From NCBI RefSeq assembly GCF_027625995.1, contig NZ_CP115396.1:1612001-1676000 (forward strand): a stretch of 64,000 bases of DNA. Reading direction: 5' to 3'. The DNA is from Hymenobacter yonginensis (GTDB lineage: Bacteria; Bacteroidota; Bacteroidia; Cytophagales; Hymenobacteraceae). The position numbers and the translations under genes were made by a program. This document shows, in pieces, positions 8,388 through 16,430 of the stretch (positions are counted from its first letter, which is position 1; each line of letters opens with the position of its first letter). The notes beneath the pieces are model-generated. The model worked only from the letters and a program-made list of their open reading frames with translations. It made no database searches and was not told the DNA's origin.

Positions 8388-9443
8388 CTACCAGTGGCCG
8401 TTGCGCAACCGGGCGGGCTGCAGCACCCGGATGTTTTTGGGCGTCAGCTCGATCAGGCCATCGTGCCGGAATTCGCTCAGCGTACGAATCAGCGACTCGG
8501 GTGCCGTGCCCACCATAGCTGCCAGGTCGTCGCGGGAGAGTTGGATGGCGGCTTCCGGGGTGCTGCCGAACTGCTCGTGCAGGTGCAGCAGCGTGTCGGC
8601 CACTCGACGCCGGATGGAGTTGTAGGCCATATCCAGCAACTGCTGCTCCCGCTCTCGCACCCGGCCCGCCAGCAGCCGAATAAACTGCTGGCCCACCTCG
8701 GCGTTGTGCATCACGAGCTGCAGAAAATCACTCTTCGGAATGTGTACCAAGTCGGCATCGTCCACGGCCACGGCTGAGTCGTCGTAGGGCGTGCGCTGCA
8801 GCACCGACAGGTACCCGAAAAACTCGCCGGGGCCGTAGAGGCCCGTAATCAGCTCCTTGCCGCCGCCGGTGGTTTTCACGGTTTTCACCCGGCCACTCTG
8901 CACAAAGTACACCCGCGCCGGTTCGTCGCCTTCACGGTAGATGTCTTGTTTTCTGCGCACGGCGTGAGGCTTGCGGTCCACGGACAGGCGCTGCAGGCCG
9001 TCCACGGCGCGGGCATCGTCCAGAAACTCGTGCAGGCCGCCTTCGCCGCGCAGGTCGTAGTCGGGCTGCAGGCGGCGGAAGCGGTTGAGGCGGCCCGTGA
9101 TGGCGCTCAGCAGTTCGGCCTCATCGAAAGGCTTGGTGAGGTAGTCGTCGGCGCCCAGCTCCATGCCGCGGCGCTGGTCGGTGCGCTCGGTTTTGGCGGT
9201 CAGGAAGATGAACGGAATGCCGGCCAGCCGGGGGTTCTGGTTGAAGATATGCAGCACGCCGTAGCCATCGAGCACGGGCATCATGATGTCGCAGATCACC
9301 AGGTCGGGGCGTACGGCCAGGGCCTGCTCCACACCCAGCCTGCCGTTTTCGGCGGTATGCACGGTGTAGCCGGCCAGCTCCAGAATCTCGGCGGTGTTTT
9401 CGCGAATCGGGGCGTGGTCTTCAATCAGCAGAATGGTTTTCAT
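8388..9443 (-). CDS. Response regulator: receiver domain fused to a Crp/Fnr DNA-binding protein
   Basis: Starting at ATG 9443 gives 351 residues. The N-terminal receiver (1-120) has acidic ED at 8-9, the phospho-acceptor Asp52 in ICDIMMP and the KPF signature. A cyclic-nucleotide-binding-like domain (YREGDEPARVYFVQSGRV ... GEFFGYLSVL) and a Crp winged helix follow. The recognition helix PESLIRTLSEFR keeps the Glu and Arg that in Crp/Fnr contact a TGA half-site. No N-terminal Cys cluster of a 4Fe-4S Fnr is present. The gene overlaps the kinase by 23 nt, so the two form a pair, and it probably acts on the TGA-N6-TCA palindromes of this island. Confidence 0.92.
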   Translation of the reverse strand: MKTILLIEDHAPIRENTAEILELAGYTVHTAENGRLGVEQALAVRPDLVICDIMMPVLDGYGVLHIFNQNPRLAGIPFIFLTAKTERTDQRRGMELGADDYLTKPFDEAELLSAITGRLNRFRRLQPDYDLRGEGGLHEFLDDARAVDGLQRLSVDRKPHAVRRKQDIYREGDEPARVYFVQSGRVKTVKTTGGGKELITGLYGPGEFFGYLSVLQRTPYDDSAVAVDDADLVHIPKSDFLQLVMHNAEVGQQFIRLLAGRVREREQQLLDMAYNSIRRRVADTLLHLHEQFGSTPEAAIQLSRDDLAAMVGTAPESLIRTLSEFRHDGLIELTPKNIRVLQPARLRNGHW

Positions 9444-11037
9444 AGGGGAGGGAGATAGTGACGGTGGTGCCGACCCCCAGCTGGCTGTGCAGGGCAATGG
9501 TGCCGCCCATCAGCTCCAGGTACTTGCCAACGATGTAAAGCCCCAGGCCGGTGCCGGGGATGTTAGTGACGTTGCGGGCCCGGAAAAACCGCTCGAACAG
9601 GTGCTGCTGGTCTTCCTTGGAAATGCCCACGCCTTCATCCTGCACCACCAGCGTGAGGCGGCCAGCCTGGCAGGCCGCGCGCACCTGCACCGTGGTGTTT
9701 TCGGCGGCGTACTTGAGGGCGTTGGAAAGCAGGTTGACCAGGATTTTGCGCAGCAGCGACGTGTCCAGCCAGGCGGGCTCGGTGCCCAGCAGCTCCGGCA
9801 CAATGCGCTGGCCCGGCCGCAGTAGTCCCTGCACGTCGGCCACGGTTTCCTGCAGCAGCTCCGGCAGATCCAGCTGGGTGGGGCGGGCCTGCACCCGGCC
9901 TTCCTCAATCTTGCCCACCGACAGAAACTCTTCCAGAATGTCGCTCAGGTGCTTGACCGAGGTGCGGATACGGTCCAGGTGCCGCAGGCGCTTGTCCTGC
10001 TGGTCGGCGCCGGGGTACTTTTCGATGAGGGCGGCCGAGGTGAGCACTGTGGTCAGGGGCGTGCGGAACTCGTGGGAGGCCATGCTCACAAAGCGCGACT
10101 TCAGTTCGCCCAGCTCCTGCTCGGCGGCCAGGGCCTGGGTTAGCTCGCGGGTGCGCTGCTCCAGCTGGCCCAGTGTGGTCATCAGGGCGTGGGTGCGGTC
10201 GGCTACCTTGCGTTCCAGGTCGGCGTTGAGGCGCTCCACGCGCTGACGCTGAGCAATCAGCTCCCGCTCAGCTTCCTTTTTGAAGGTGATGTCGATGATG
10301 TAGGACACCACGAACAGCTCGTCGTCGAGGTGGAAGTAACTGAGGCTGATTTCCACCGGAAACACGCTGCCATCCTGGCGCAGAGCTTCCAGCGCGCCAC
10401 GGTGGGCACCCATCACGCGGGCGGTGGGGTGGGCGTTGAAGCCGGCCCGCAACTGTTCGTGGCGGCGGCCGGCGGCATCGGGCACCAGCTCCTCGATGCG
10501 GCGGCCCGTGAGGCCCGTCGGGCCGGGGTAGCCGAACAGCTCCTGGGCCTTGGCATTGGCTAGCTCGATTTGGCCCTGGCGGTTGCAGACGATGATGCCG
10601 ATGGTGGCGTGCGAAAACACGGCTTCAAACCGACCCAGGCTCTGCGCCAGCTGCTGCTCGGCCTGGTGCAGCGGCTGGGTGTTGGTGAGCCGCACCAGCA
10701 GATAGGGCCGCCCCTCCAGCTGCAACGGCGAAGCCTCTACCTGGGCCCAGAACGTGTGGCCGGCCTGGTGGCGCACCTCCAGCTCCTGCTCGTAGCGGCC
10801 TTCCTGCCGGATTTTTTCACGCAGCACGGCTTGGTCGGCGGGCAGGAGCGGCGCGGCCCGCAACGACCGGACCGGGTCCTGGTAGAGGGCCTGGGCCGAG
10901 GGGTAGCCCAGCAGCTGGTAGCCGGCCGCATTCACCCGCGAAAACCAGCCCAGCGTTACGTCGTAGAGGCCCACAAAGTCCTTGGCCTGCTCAAACAGAA
11001 TGTCGGTTAGCGGATTCTGGTATAGCTGGGTGGGCAT
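9421..11037 (-). CDS. PAS-containing sensor histidine kinase
   Basis: Starting at ATG 11037 gives 538 residues. No transmembrane segment is seen, so it is probably cytoplasmic. There are two PAS domains (about 15-130 and 145-270), a coiled coil, a HisKA domain with the phospho-acceptor His in SMASHEFRTPLTT, and a HATPase domain with N box (LLSNALKYA), G1 (DEGVGIS) and G2 (GTGLGLYIVGKY). Its stop overlaps the start of the receiver-Crp gene, which marks that protein as its partner. The signal sensed is unknown; PAS domains often sense redox, oxygen or energy state. A TGA-N6-TCA site lies 71 nt upstream. Confidence 0.92.
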   Translation of the reverse strand: MPTQLYQNPLTDILFEQAKDFVGLYDVTLGWFSRVNAAGYQLLGYPSAQALYQDPVRSLRAAPLLPADQAVLREKIRQEGRYEQELEVRHQAGHTFWAQVEASPLQLEGRPYLLVRLTNTQPLHQAEQQLAQSLGRFEAVFSHATIGIIVCNRQGQIELANAKAQELFGYPGPTGLTGRRIEELVPDAAGRRHEQLRAGFNAHPTARVMGAHRGALEALRQDGSVFPVEISLSYFHLDDELFVVSYIIDITFKKEAERELIAQRQRVERLNADLERKVADRTHALMTTLGQLEQRTRELTQALAAEQELGELKSRFVSMASHEFRTPLTTVLTSAALIEKYPGADQQDKRLRHLDRIRTSVKHLSDILEEFLSVGKIEEGRVQARPTQLDLPELLQETVADVQGLLRPGQRIVPELLGTEPAWLDTSLLRKILVNLLSNALKYAAENTTVQVRAACQAGRLTLVVQDEGVGISKEDQQHLFERFFRARNVTNIPGTGLGLYIVGKYLELMGGTIALHSQLGVGTTVTISLPYENHSAD

Positions 11038-11107
11038 GGGCGGCAAGAAACAGAGAAGGGCGCAACTTGCGCAAAAAACCACAGATGACCTCTCTCAGCT
11101 GCCTGCC

Positions 11108-11119
11108 TGACGTTCGTCA
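11108..11119. promoter_or_regulatory. Crp/Fnr-type palindrome between kinase and thioredoxin-like gene
   Basis: TGACGTTCGTCA has TGA-N6-TCA spacing and lies between two divergent genes, about 70 nt from each start codon. It could control either or both, including autoregulation of the two-component pair. Confidence 0.6.
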
Positions 11120-11181
11120 TGTGGGCGGGGGAGCCTGAATGGTAGTTTTGGCCTCGTCCTTCCCCATTTTCACCGCCGCCC

Positions 11182-11517
11182 ATGCCAGGCTATCCTTCAC
11201 CGGCGGCGCCAGAACTGCCGGCTGCTGCCGTGCTGCTGGTGCTGCTGCCCGCGTCGTCGTTTTCGGTCCCGGCAGCCGGGCCCGGCTTTTCGGCCCTCGA
11301 TCTGGCGGCACTCCAGCGCCTGTTGGGCGCGGCCGTGCAGGTGATGCAAGTCAATGAGGCAGCTTTTCCGGCGGTGGTACACAGCTTTGCGCCCGAGCAG
11401 CTGCCCACCTGCGTGCTGCTGCACCAGGGCGTGGAGCTGTGGCGCCAGCCCGGCGTGCCCACCCCGGACGGCGTGGCCGCCCTCTACCGGGTGCTGCTGC
11501 AGGCCGGCATCAGTTGA
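11182..11517 (+). CDS. Thioredoxin-like protein lacking the CxxC
   Basis: The 111-residue product reads as a worn thioredoxin fold: a hydrophobic strand (AAAVLLVLLP), a helix, a VQVMQVNE strand, then LPTCVLLHQG resembling the cis-proline loop of thioredoxins, and a closing helix. The redox CxxC is absent (SSFSVPAAG stands in its place) and a single Cys follows LPT. It probably has a structural or sensing role rather than disulfide exchange. It sits in the stress island behind a TGA-N6-TCA palindrome. The fold assignment is by eye. Confidence 0.65.
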   Translation: MPGYPSPAAPELPAAAVLLVLLPASSFSVPAAGPGFSALDLAALQRLLGAAVQVMQVNEAAFPAVVHSFAPEQLPTCVLLHQGVELWRQPGVPTPDGVAALYRVLLQAGIS

Positions 11518-11551
11518 TAGGAACTGGTTGAATTGAGCTGGCCCATCAACG

Positions 11552-11602
11552 AAACGCAGTAGCAGAAACGCGGGTTATGGCGTTTCTGCTACTGCGTTTT
11601 TG
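11552..11602. terminator. Bidirectional terminator
   Basis: A 20-bp stem (AAACGCAGTAGCAGAAACGC and complement) with a short loop is followed by TTTTT rightward and preceded by AAA. It separates the converging thioredoxin-like and ATPase genes. Confidence 0.85.
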
Positions 11603-11615
11603 CCTTAGTCGCTCG

Positions 11616-14162
11616 TCAGGCTTTGGCCCGCCGCACGGCTTTGTAGATTTCGACCCAGCCCGTGCCGGCCAGCGCCGCCAGCGTGCACCAACCCAGCGCG
11701 GCCGGTGGCACCAGCACAAACCCGAACAGCTGCCGGGCCGCGGGCACCAGTAGCGTGCCCAGTAGCAGCGCCAGCGTAAGGCCCAGCATCAGCCACAGTA
11801 TCGGGTTGGGCACCCGCAGCATCCGCCCCACCGACTGCGTAAATGACCGGCTGCTGAGCGTGAGAAAGATGTTGCTGAGCACCAGCGTGGCAAACACCAG
11901 CGTGCGTACCGCCGCTTCGGGCTGGCCCTGGCGCATGGCCACGTAGTAGACGCCCAGCACCGCCGCCGAAATGCCCAGGCCCTGCACCAGGCTGCGGCTT
12001 AGCTCGGCCCCGGCTAGGAGGGTGGCCGTGAGGGGGCGCGGGGGCTGCAGCATCTGGCCGGCTTCGGCGGGTTCGTTTTCGAAGGCAATAGAGCAAGTAG
12101 GGCCCATCACCAGCTCCAGGAAGATGATGTGTACGGGCGTGAGCAGGTTGGCCAGCGGCCAGCCCGCCAGCAGCGGCACGGCCACCGTCAGCACAATGGG
12201 CAGATGGATGGACACCACGTAGAACACAGCCTTCTTGAAGTTCTGGTAGATGCGGCGGCCCTGCGCAATGGCCGTCACCATGCTGCCCAGGTCGTCATCC
12301 ACGAGCACCAGCGAGGCCGCCTGCCGGGCTACCTCAGTGCCGCGCCGGCCCATCGCCACGCCGATGTGGGCGGCCTTGAGGGCCGGGCCGTCGTTGACGC
12401 CGTCGCCGGTCATGGCCACCACGGCGCCGTTCTTTTTCAGGGCTTCCACCACGCGCAGCTTGGCTTCCGGAAACATGCGGGCAAATACGGCAGTGGCCGC
12501 GGCCTGCCGCTGCAGCTCGGGCTCGGGCAGGTCCATCACCTGCTGGCCAGTGAGCAGCGTATTGGCGTCGGGCAGCTGAATCTGGCGGGCAATGGCCTGG
12601 GCGGTTTCGGGGAAATCGCCGGTAATCATCTTCACCTGAATGCCGGCCTGCGTGAAGGCCCGGACCACCTCAGCAGCGTTGGCTTTGGGCGGGTTTTCCA
12701 GCGCCACCAGCCCCAGAAGCGTCCACCGGAAATCGTCCTGCTCCGCCGGGAAGCCGCCCGATGCGGGCTGGCCCTGCGCCACGCCCAGCACCCGGTAGCC
12801 CTGCGTAGACAGCTGCCGGGCCATTTCGCGCACCCGGCTGGCATCGGTCGGGGCCAGGCGGCATACGGCCAGAATGTGCTCTACTGCTCCCTTGGCCGCC
12901 ACCACCTGCGCGCCGCCGATTTGCCGTACGTGGGTCATCATGGGGGGCGTGCCGGCCAGCGGGTACTCGTGCACCATGGGGCAGGGGGCCTGGGCCTCGG
13001 CGGCGCTGGCCGTGGCGAAGGCCGCCATCAGGGCCTGTTCCATGGGGTCGAACGGGGTGGTTTCGCTGGCCCAGCGGGCGTAGGCCAGCACCTGCGTGGC
13101 CGGCGCGGGCAGCGCGCCCGGCACCGGCAGCAGCGCCTGGGTGGCTTCGGCGTACACCTGGGCCAGGCGCATGCCGTCCTGGGTGAGGGTGCCGGTTTTG
13201 TCGGTGCAGATGATGGTGGCCGAGCCCAGGCTTTCCACGGTTTGAGGCTGTTTGGTGAGCACGCCCAGCCGGCTCAGGCGGGCGGCGCCCAAGGCCATAA
13301 AGCTGCTGAAGGCCATCGGAATTTCCTCGGGCAGAACGGACATGGCCAGCGTGAGCCCAAACAGCAGCGCCGTCACCCAGTTGCCGGAGTGGGCATAGTT
13401 CACGCCCCACACCAGCGCAAAGGCACCCGCGCCCACCCAGGCCATGCGCAGCACAAACTGGTGCACCTGCCGCTGCAGCGGCGTTTTTTCGGTGACGATG
13501 CTTTCCATGCTGTGGCCGATGACGCCCAGCCGGGAGCTGTTGCCGACGGCCGTGAGCTGCAGCCAGGCGCTGCCCGCCACGGCGCTGGTGCCGCCAAACA
13601 CGGCGTCGCCGGGGGCCTTGGCTACTGGCACGGCCTCGCCGGTCAGGATGGCCTCATCCACCGAGAAGTCGTTGGGCTCGGTCACGGTGCCGTCGGCGGG
13701 CAGGCGGCTGCCCTCGGCTACCAGCACGGCATCGCCCACCACCAGCTCCTCAACCGGTACCGTAACCACCGCCCCGTTGCGCCGCACCTGGGCCTGGGGC
13801 TGGGTAAGCTCGCGCAGGGCGCTTAGGGCTTGGTTGCTGCGTATATTCTGGTAGAGGGAAATGCCCGCTACCAGCAGCAGGGCCAGCAGCAGCGTAATGG
13901 CTTCCTGGGCTTGGCCCAGCACCACGTACAAGCCGCCGGCCGTCAGGAGCAGCAAAAACATGGGCTCCAGCACCACTTCCTTCAGGGTACTCAGCCAGCC
14001 GGCCCCGGCGGGTGCCGCCAGGGTGTTGCGGCCATGCGCCCGGCGGGCTTCGGCTACGGCCGCATCAGTGAGGCCCGGGCCGCCGGCAGTTTCGCTGGCC
14101 ACGGAGGCAGCGGCTGAGGAGGCTGGTTTCGGCGGGGCGGGAGCGGGGAGTGCAGCGTGCAT
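11616..14162 (-). CDS. P-type cation-transporting ATPase
   Basis: Starting at ATG 14162 gives 848 residues. An N-terminal cation-ATPase domain precedes two membrane pairs. The actuator loop carries LTGEAVP (about 173-179), M4 has PEEIP (278-282), the phosphorylated Asp321 lies in DKTGTLT, the hinge region has TGDGVNDGPALKAAHIG, and C-terminal membrane helices follow. It resembles Ca2+/H+ type ATPases, but M4 PEEIPMAF and M6 LELVMGPTCSIAFENEP differ from classical SERCA motifs, so the ion is uncertain. It is last in a leftward row after two USP genes. Comparable ATPases belong to anaerobic (Anr) regulons in Pseudomonas. Confidence 0.92.
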   Translation of the reverse strand: MHAALPAPAPPKPASSAAASVASETAGGPGLTDAAVAEARRAHGRNTLAAPAGAGWLSTLKEVVLEPMFLLLLTAGGLYVVLGQAQEAITLLLALLLVAGISLYQNIRSNQALSALRELTQPQAQVRRNGAVVTVPVEELVVGDAVLVAEGSRLPADGTVTEPNDFSVDEAILTGEAVPVAKAPGDAVFGGTSAVAGSAWLQLTAVGNSSRLGVIGHSMESIVTEKTPLQRQVHQFVLRMAWVGAGAFALVWGVNYAHSGNWVTALLFGLTLAMSVLPEEIPMAFSSFMALGAARLSRLGVLTKQPQTVESLGSATIICTDKTGTLTQDGMRLAQVYAEATQALLPVPGALPAPATQVLAYARWASETTPFDPMEQALMAAFATASAAEAQAPCPMVHEYPLAGTPPMMTHVRQIGGAQVVAAKGAVEHILAVCRLAPTDASRVREMARQLSTQGYRVLGVAQGQPASGGFPAEQDDFRWTLLGLVALENPPKANAAEVVRAFTQAGIQVKMITGDFPETAQAIARQIQLPDANTLLTGQQVMDLPEPELQRQAAATAVFARMFPEAKLRVVEALKKNGAVVAMTGDGVNDGPALKAAHIGVAMGRRGTEVARQAASLVLVDDDLGSMVTAIAQGRRIYQNFKKAVFYVVSIHLPIVLTVAVPLLAGWPLANLLTPVHIIFLELVMGPTCSIAFENEPAEAGQMLQPPRPLTATLLAGAELSRSLVQGLGISAAVLGVYYVAMRQGQPEAAVRTLVFATLVLSNIFLTLSSRSFTQSVGRMLRVPNPILWLMLGLTLALLLGTLLVPAARQLFGFVLVPPAALGWCTLAALAGTGWVEIYKAVRRAKA

Positions 14163-14212
14163 GGCGGCGGTTAATGATATACGAAACCCGGTGCCCCGTG
14201 CGTAGGGCAACA

Positions 14213-14260
14213 GCCAGCGGGGCGGGTACCGGGCCCATGCCCGATGCCCGCCCCGCCTGG
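14213..14260 (-). other. Strong hairpin between USP and ATPase genes
   Basis: GCGGGGCGGG and CCCGCCCCGC pair with a further inner stem (CCGGGC/GCCCG). There is no T-run in the leftward direction, so it is more likely an mRNA-stabilising or processing hairpin inside the operon than a terminator. A smaller hairpin (AGCCGG/CCGGCT) sits at the USP stop codon. Confidence 0.35.
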
Positions 14261-14322
14261 GTTCAGGAGTGGAAGGATACCGCTGACCGGTGGCACGCTG
14301 CCAGCCGGCCGGAAAAACCGGC

Positions 14323-15171
14323 TCAGGGCAATAGCGGCTCGGGGGCGGTGGGCAGCAGCAGCACCGGTAGCGGCGTGTGGCACAGCACATGGTCGATGAC
14401 GCTGCCGTGGAAGAGCTTGTGCACCCAGCCGTGGCCCTGGTCGAGCAAACCCACCATATCCGCCGACAGTTCTGCCGCAGCCTGCAGAATGCCTGGCCCC
14501 AGTGCGTCGCCGGTGGCTTTGTGCAGCCCGCAGCCACTTATGGCGGCGCTCAGGCCGGAGTGCTGCAGGGCCCGCAGCCCGGTCCAGCCCTCGGCGTGCT
14601 GGTCGGCGGGCAGCACGCACACTGCTACTACCTCGGTGTCCAGCGCATCGAGCAGAGGCGCTACGGCGGTGGCGGCCGGCGCCAGCCGAAACGCCCGGTC
14701 CTCGACGGCCAGGGCCAGGCGGCGCGGCGCGTGCAGGGCCGAGTCGGGGAGGTGCTCCGGCACCAGTAGCAGCGGGTAGCCGGTTTCATGGGCCAGGGGC
14801 AGGGCACGGTTGCTGAGCCACTCATCCAGCAGGCCCTCGGTAGCCGTGAGGCCGGCCACCAGCAGCAGCGGATGGTAGTGGTTGAGGGTGTACACCACCG
14901 CCCCGTACCAGTCGGTTTCCAGCAGCTCGGCCGTGGCCGGCACCGACAGGCTGGCCGCCACCTGCTCCAGCGCCTGCCGGGTTTCCTGCGCGTAGCGGGT
15001 GTCAATGGGCGGCATAATCACCCCGAACTCGGTGGCCGTGAGCGGCATCGGCGAGTAGGCGTGCACGAGATGCAGCTCAGCGCCCAGCGCCACCGCCAGC
15101 GCAGCGGCATAGGCCTGGGCCCGCTCGGCGGCGGCCGAAAAATCGGTGAGAACAACCAGGTTGGGTTTCAT
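14323..15171 (-). CDS. Tandem-domain universal stress protein
   Basis: Starting at ATG 15171 gives 282 residues (MKPNLVVLTDFSAAAERA). It has two UspA-like domains; the first ends in YPLLLVPEH and the second in LPVLLLPTA. The second domain keeps HKLFHGSV where ATP-binding USPs have G-9x-G-S, so nucleotide binding may persist in altered form. It is the middle gene of the leftward USP-USP-ATPase row. Confidence 0.88.
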   Translation of the reverse strand: MKPNLVVLTDFSAAAERAQAYAAALAVALGAELHLVHAYSPMPLTATEFGVIMPPIDTRYAQETRQALEQVAASLSVPATAELLETDWYGAVVYTLNHYHPLLLVAGLTATEGLLDEWLSNRALPLAHETGYPLLLVPEHLPDSALHAPRRLALAVEDRAFRLAPAATAVAPLLDALDTEVVAVCVLPADQHAEGWTGLRALQHSGLSAAISGCGLHKATGDALGPGILQAAAELSADMVGLLDQGHGWVHKLFHGSVIDHVLCHTPLPVLLLPTAPEPLLP

Positions 15172-15239
15172 GGTGCAAGAGGAAAAAGTAGCAGAGTGCA
15201 TCGTGCCAAGGTATCAGCGAAGCGCGTGCCGCGTGCCGC

Positions 15240-16103
15240 TTAGCACATCGGGGGCATCCAGCCGGGCTGTTCGGGCGCTTCAACCGGCAGCAGCAGCACC
15301 GGCACGCGGCTGCCGCGCAGCACCTGGGCCGTCACGCTGCGGTGAAACCGCCCCACGAAGCTCCGGGGACGGGCCATCAGCACCAGCAAATCGGCCTGCA
15401 TGTCGTCCAGGGCCTGCAGAATCCCGGTAGCCGGGGGCATGAGCTTGGACTCGTAGAGCACGGGCGCGGTGGCGGCCGGCAGCAGCCCGCTCAGGCGCAC
15501 GGCCCCGAGGGCCCGCTGGCCCGCAAAGGCCTCCCGCTCGGCTGTTGGCGCTACGTGTACCACCGTGAAATCGGCGCCCCAGCGGGCCAGCAGCGGGGCT
15601 ACGGCCCGGGTGGCGGCGTTTGGCGTGAATTCTTCGGCATCGACAGCCAGCACGACGCGGCGCGGGGGGACCTCTGCGGAGGCCGCGGCTGGCACCAGCA
15701 GTAGCGGGCGGTGCGTGGCCCGCAGCACGGGTAGCGCCTGGTTGTGCAGCAGGTGGTCGAGCGTATCCTGCTCCGCGCTCAGGCCCATGGCCAATAGCAG
15801 CGGCTGGTGCCGCCGCACGGCTTCATCCACGGCCTCGGGCGCCGACCATACCGACACTTCCACGCTGGCCGGGGCGCTCAGGCGGTCGGCCAGCTGGTGC
15901 AGCGCCACCGAGGTTTCGGCCTGGCTGCGGTAGGCCTGCGTGGTGGTCACGGTCACTAGCTCGGGGTCCAGCACCGGATTGTGGTAGAGGTGCAGCAGCA
16001 CCAGCCGGGCGTGCAGCGGCGCTCCGAGCAGGCCCGCATAGCGCGCGGCCTGCTCAGCGGGGGCGGCCAGATTGGTCAGGACGAGAAGGGAAGGAGGAGG
16101 CAT
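15240..16103 (-). CDS. Tandem-domain universal stress protein
   Basis: The 287-residue product starts MPPPSLLVLTNLAAPAEQAARY and has two UspA-like domains, the second ending RSFVGRFHRSVTAQVL then VPVLLLP. It is closely similar in layout to the rightward USP at 17651 (both have LDPE near residue 45 and the FHRSVTAQVL block), which points to local duplication. Two TGA-N6-TCA palindromes lie about 290 nt upstream, beyond the 32-residue frame. Confidence 0.9.
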   Translation of the reverse strand: MPPPSLLVLTNLAAPAEQAARYAGLLGAPLHARLVLLHLYHNPVLDPELVTVTTTQAYRSQAETSVALHQLADRLSAPASVEVSVWSAPEAVDEAVRRHQPLLLAMGLSAEQDTLDHLLHNQALPVLRATHRPLLLVPAAASAEVPPRRVVLAVDAEEFTPNAATRAVAPLLARWGADFTVVHVAPTAEREAFAGQRALGAVRLSGLLPAATAPVLYESKLMPPATGILQALDDMQADLLVLMARPRSFVGRFHRSVTAQVLRGSRVPVLLLPVEAPEQPGWMPPMC

Positions 16104-16196
16104 AACGCAGCGCTGGAAAGAGGGAAATTGGCATCGGGCCGTCTGCCGCCGCCCGGCCCCGGCCTGCGGCGGCGGCGTCCCGCAACGGGTGCCGCG

Positions 16197-16295
16197 TCAG
16201 GCGGCGGGCCACTGCTGCGTGCCGCGCCGGTAGGCACTGGTGAGGGCCAGGGCGGCCAGCAGCAACATTGTAAGCAGGAGCGTGGGAGTAACCAT
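16197..16295 (-). CDS. Predicted 32-residue single-span membrane peptide
   Basis: A short frame from ATG 16295 to the stop at 16197 encodes a peptide starting MVTPTLLLTMLLLAALALTS and ending YRRGTQQWPAA. This is one hydrophobic segment followed by a basic cytoplasmic-type tail, the shape of small accessory subunits such as KdpF- or CydX-like peptides. It is the first reading frame downstream of two Crp/Fnr-type palindromes and would be the leader gene of the USP-USP-ATPase row. Function is unknown; coding status rests on shape and position only. Confidence 0.45.
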   Translation of the reverse strand: MVTPTLLLTMLLLAALALTSAYRRGTQQWPAA

Positions 16296-16374
16296 GGTGT
16301 TTGGGTATTGGGGGCTGAAGGGCCCACGTTAGACAAGAAAATTTACTGCAAATTCGAAGTTTTATCCTGCTAAT

Positions 16375-16413
16375 AAACTGACCTGCATCAGTTTGCGCTA
16401 TGACATTCGTCAT
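16375..16413. promoter_or_regulatory. Paired Crp/Fnr-type palindromes upstream of the USP-ATPase row
   Basis: AAACTGA-CCTGCA-TCAGTTT (16375-16394) and ATGA-CATTCG-TCAT (16400-16413) are two complete palindromes with TGA-N6-TCA cores. Their centres lie 22 nt apart, about two helical turns, on an AT-rich stretch 85-115 nt before the first leftward frame. The D-lactate dehydrogenase gene ends just to their right, so the leftward row is the likely target. Confidence 0.7.
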
Positions 16414-16430
16414 GCCCTGCGGGGTGAGCC

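Noticed and set aside
12129-13826. 565-codon open frame antisense to the P-type ATPase
   Set aside because: It overlaps conserved ATPase motifs, has shadow composition (His/Gly/Gln-rich) and no promoter or family.
14163-14537. N-terminal extension of the P-type ATPase
   Set aside because: The extension overlaps the end of the USP gene and is Cys/Arg/Pro-rich shadow sequence; ATG 14162 gives the normal family start.
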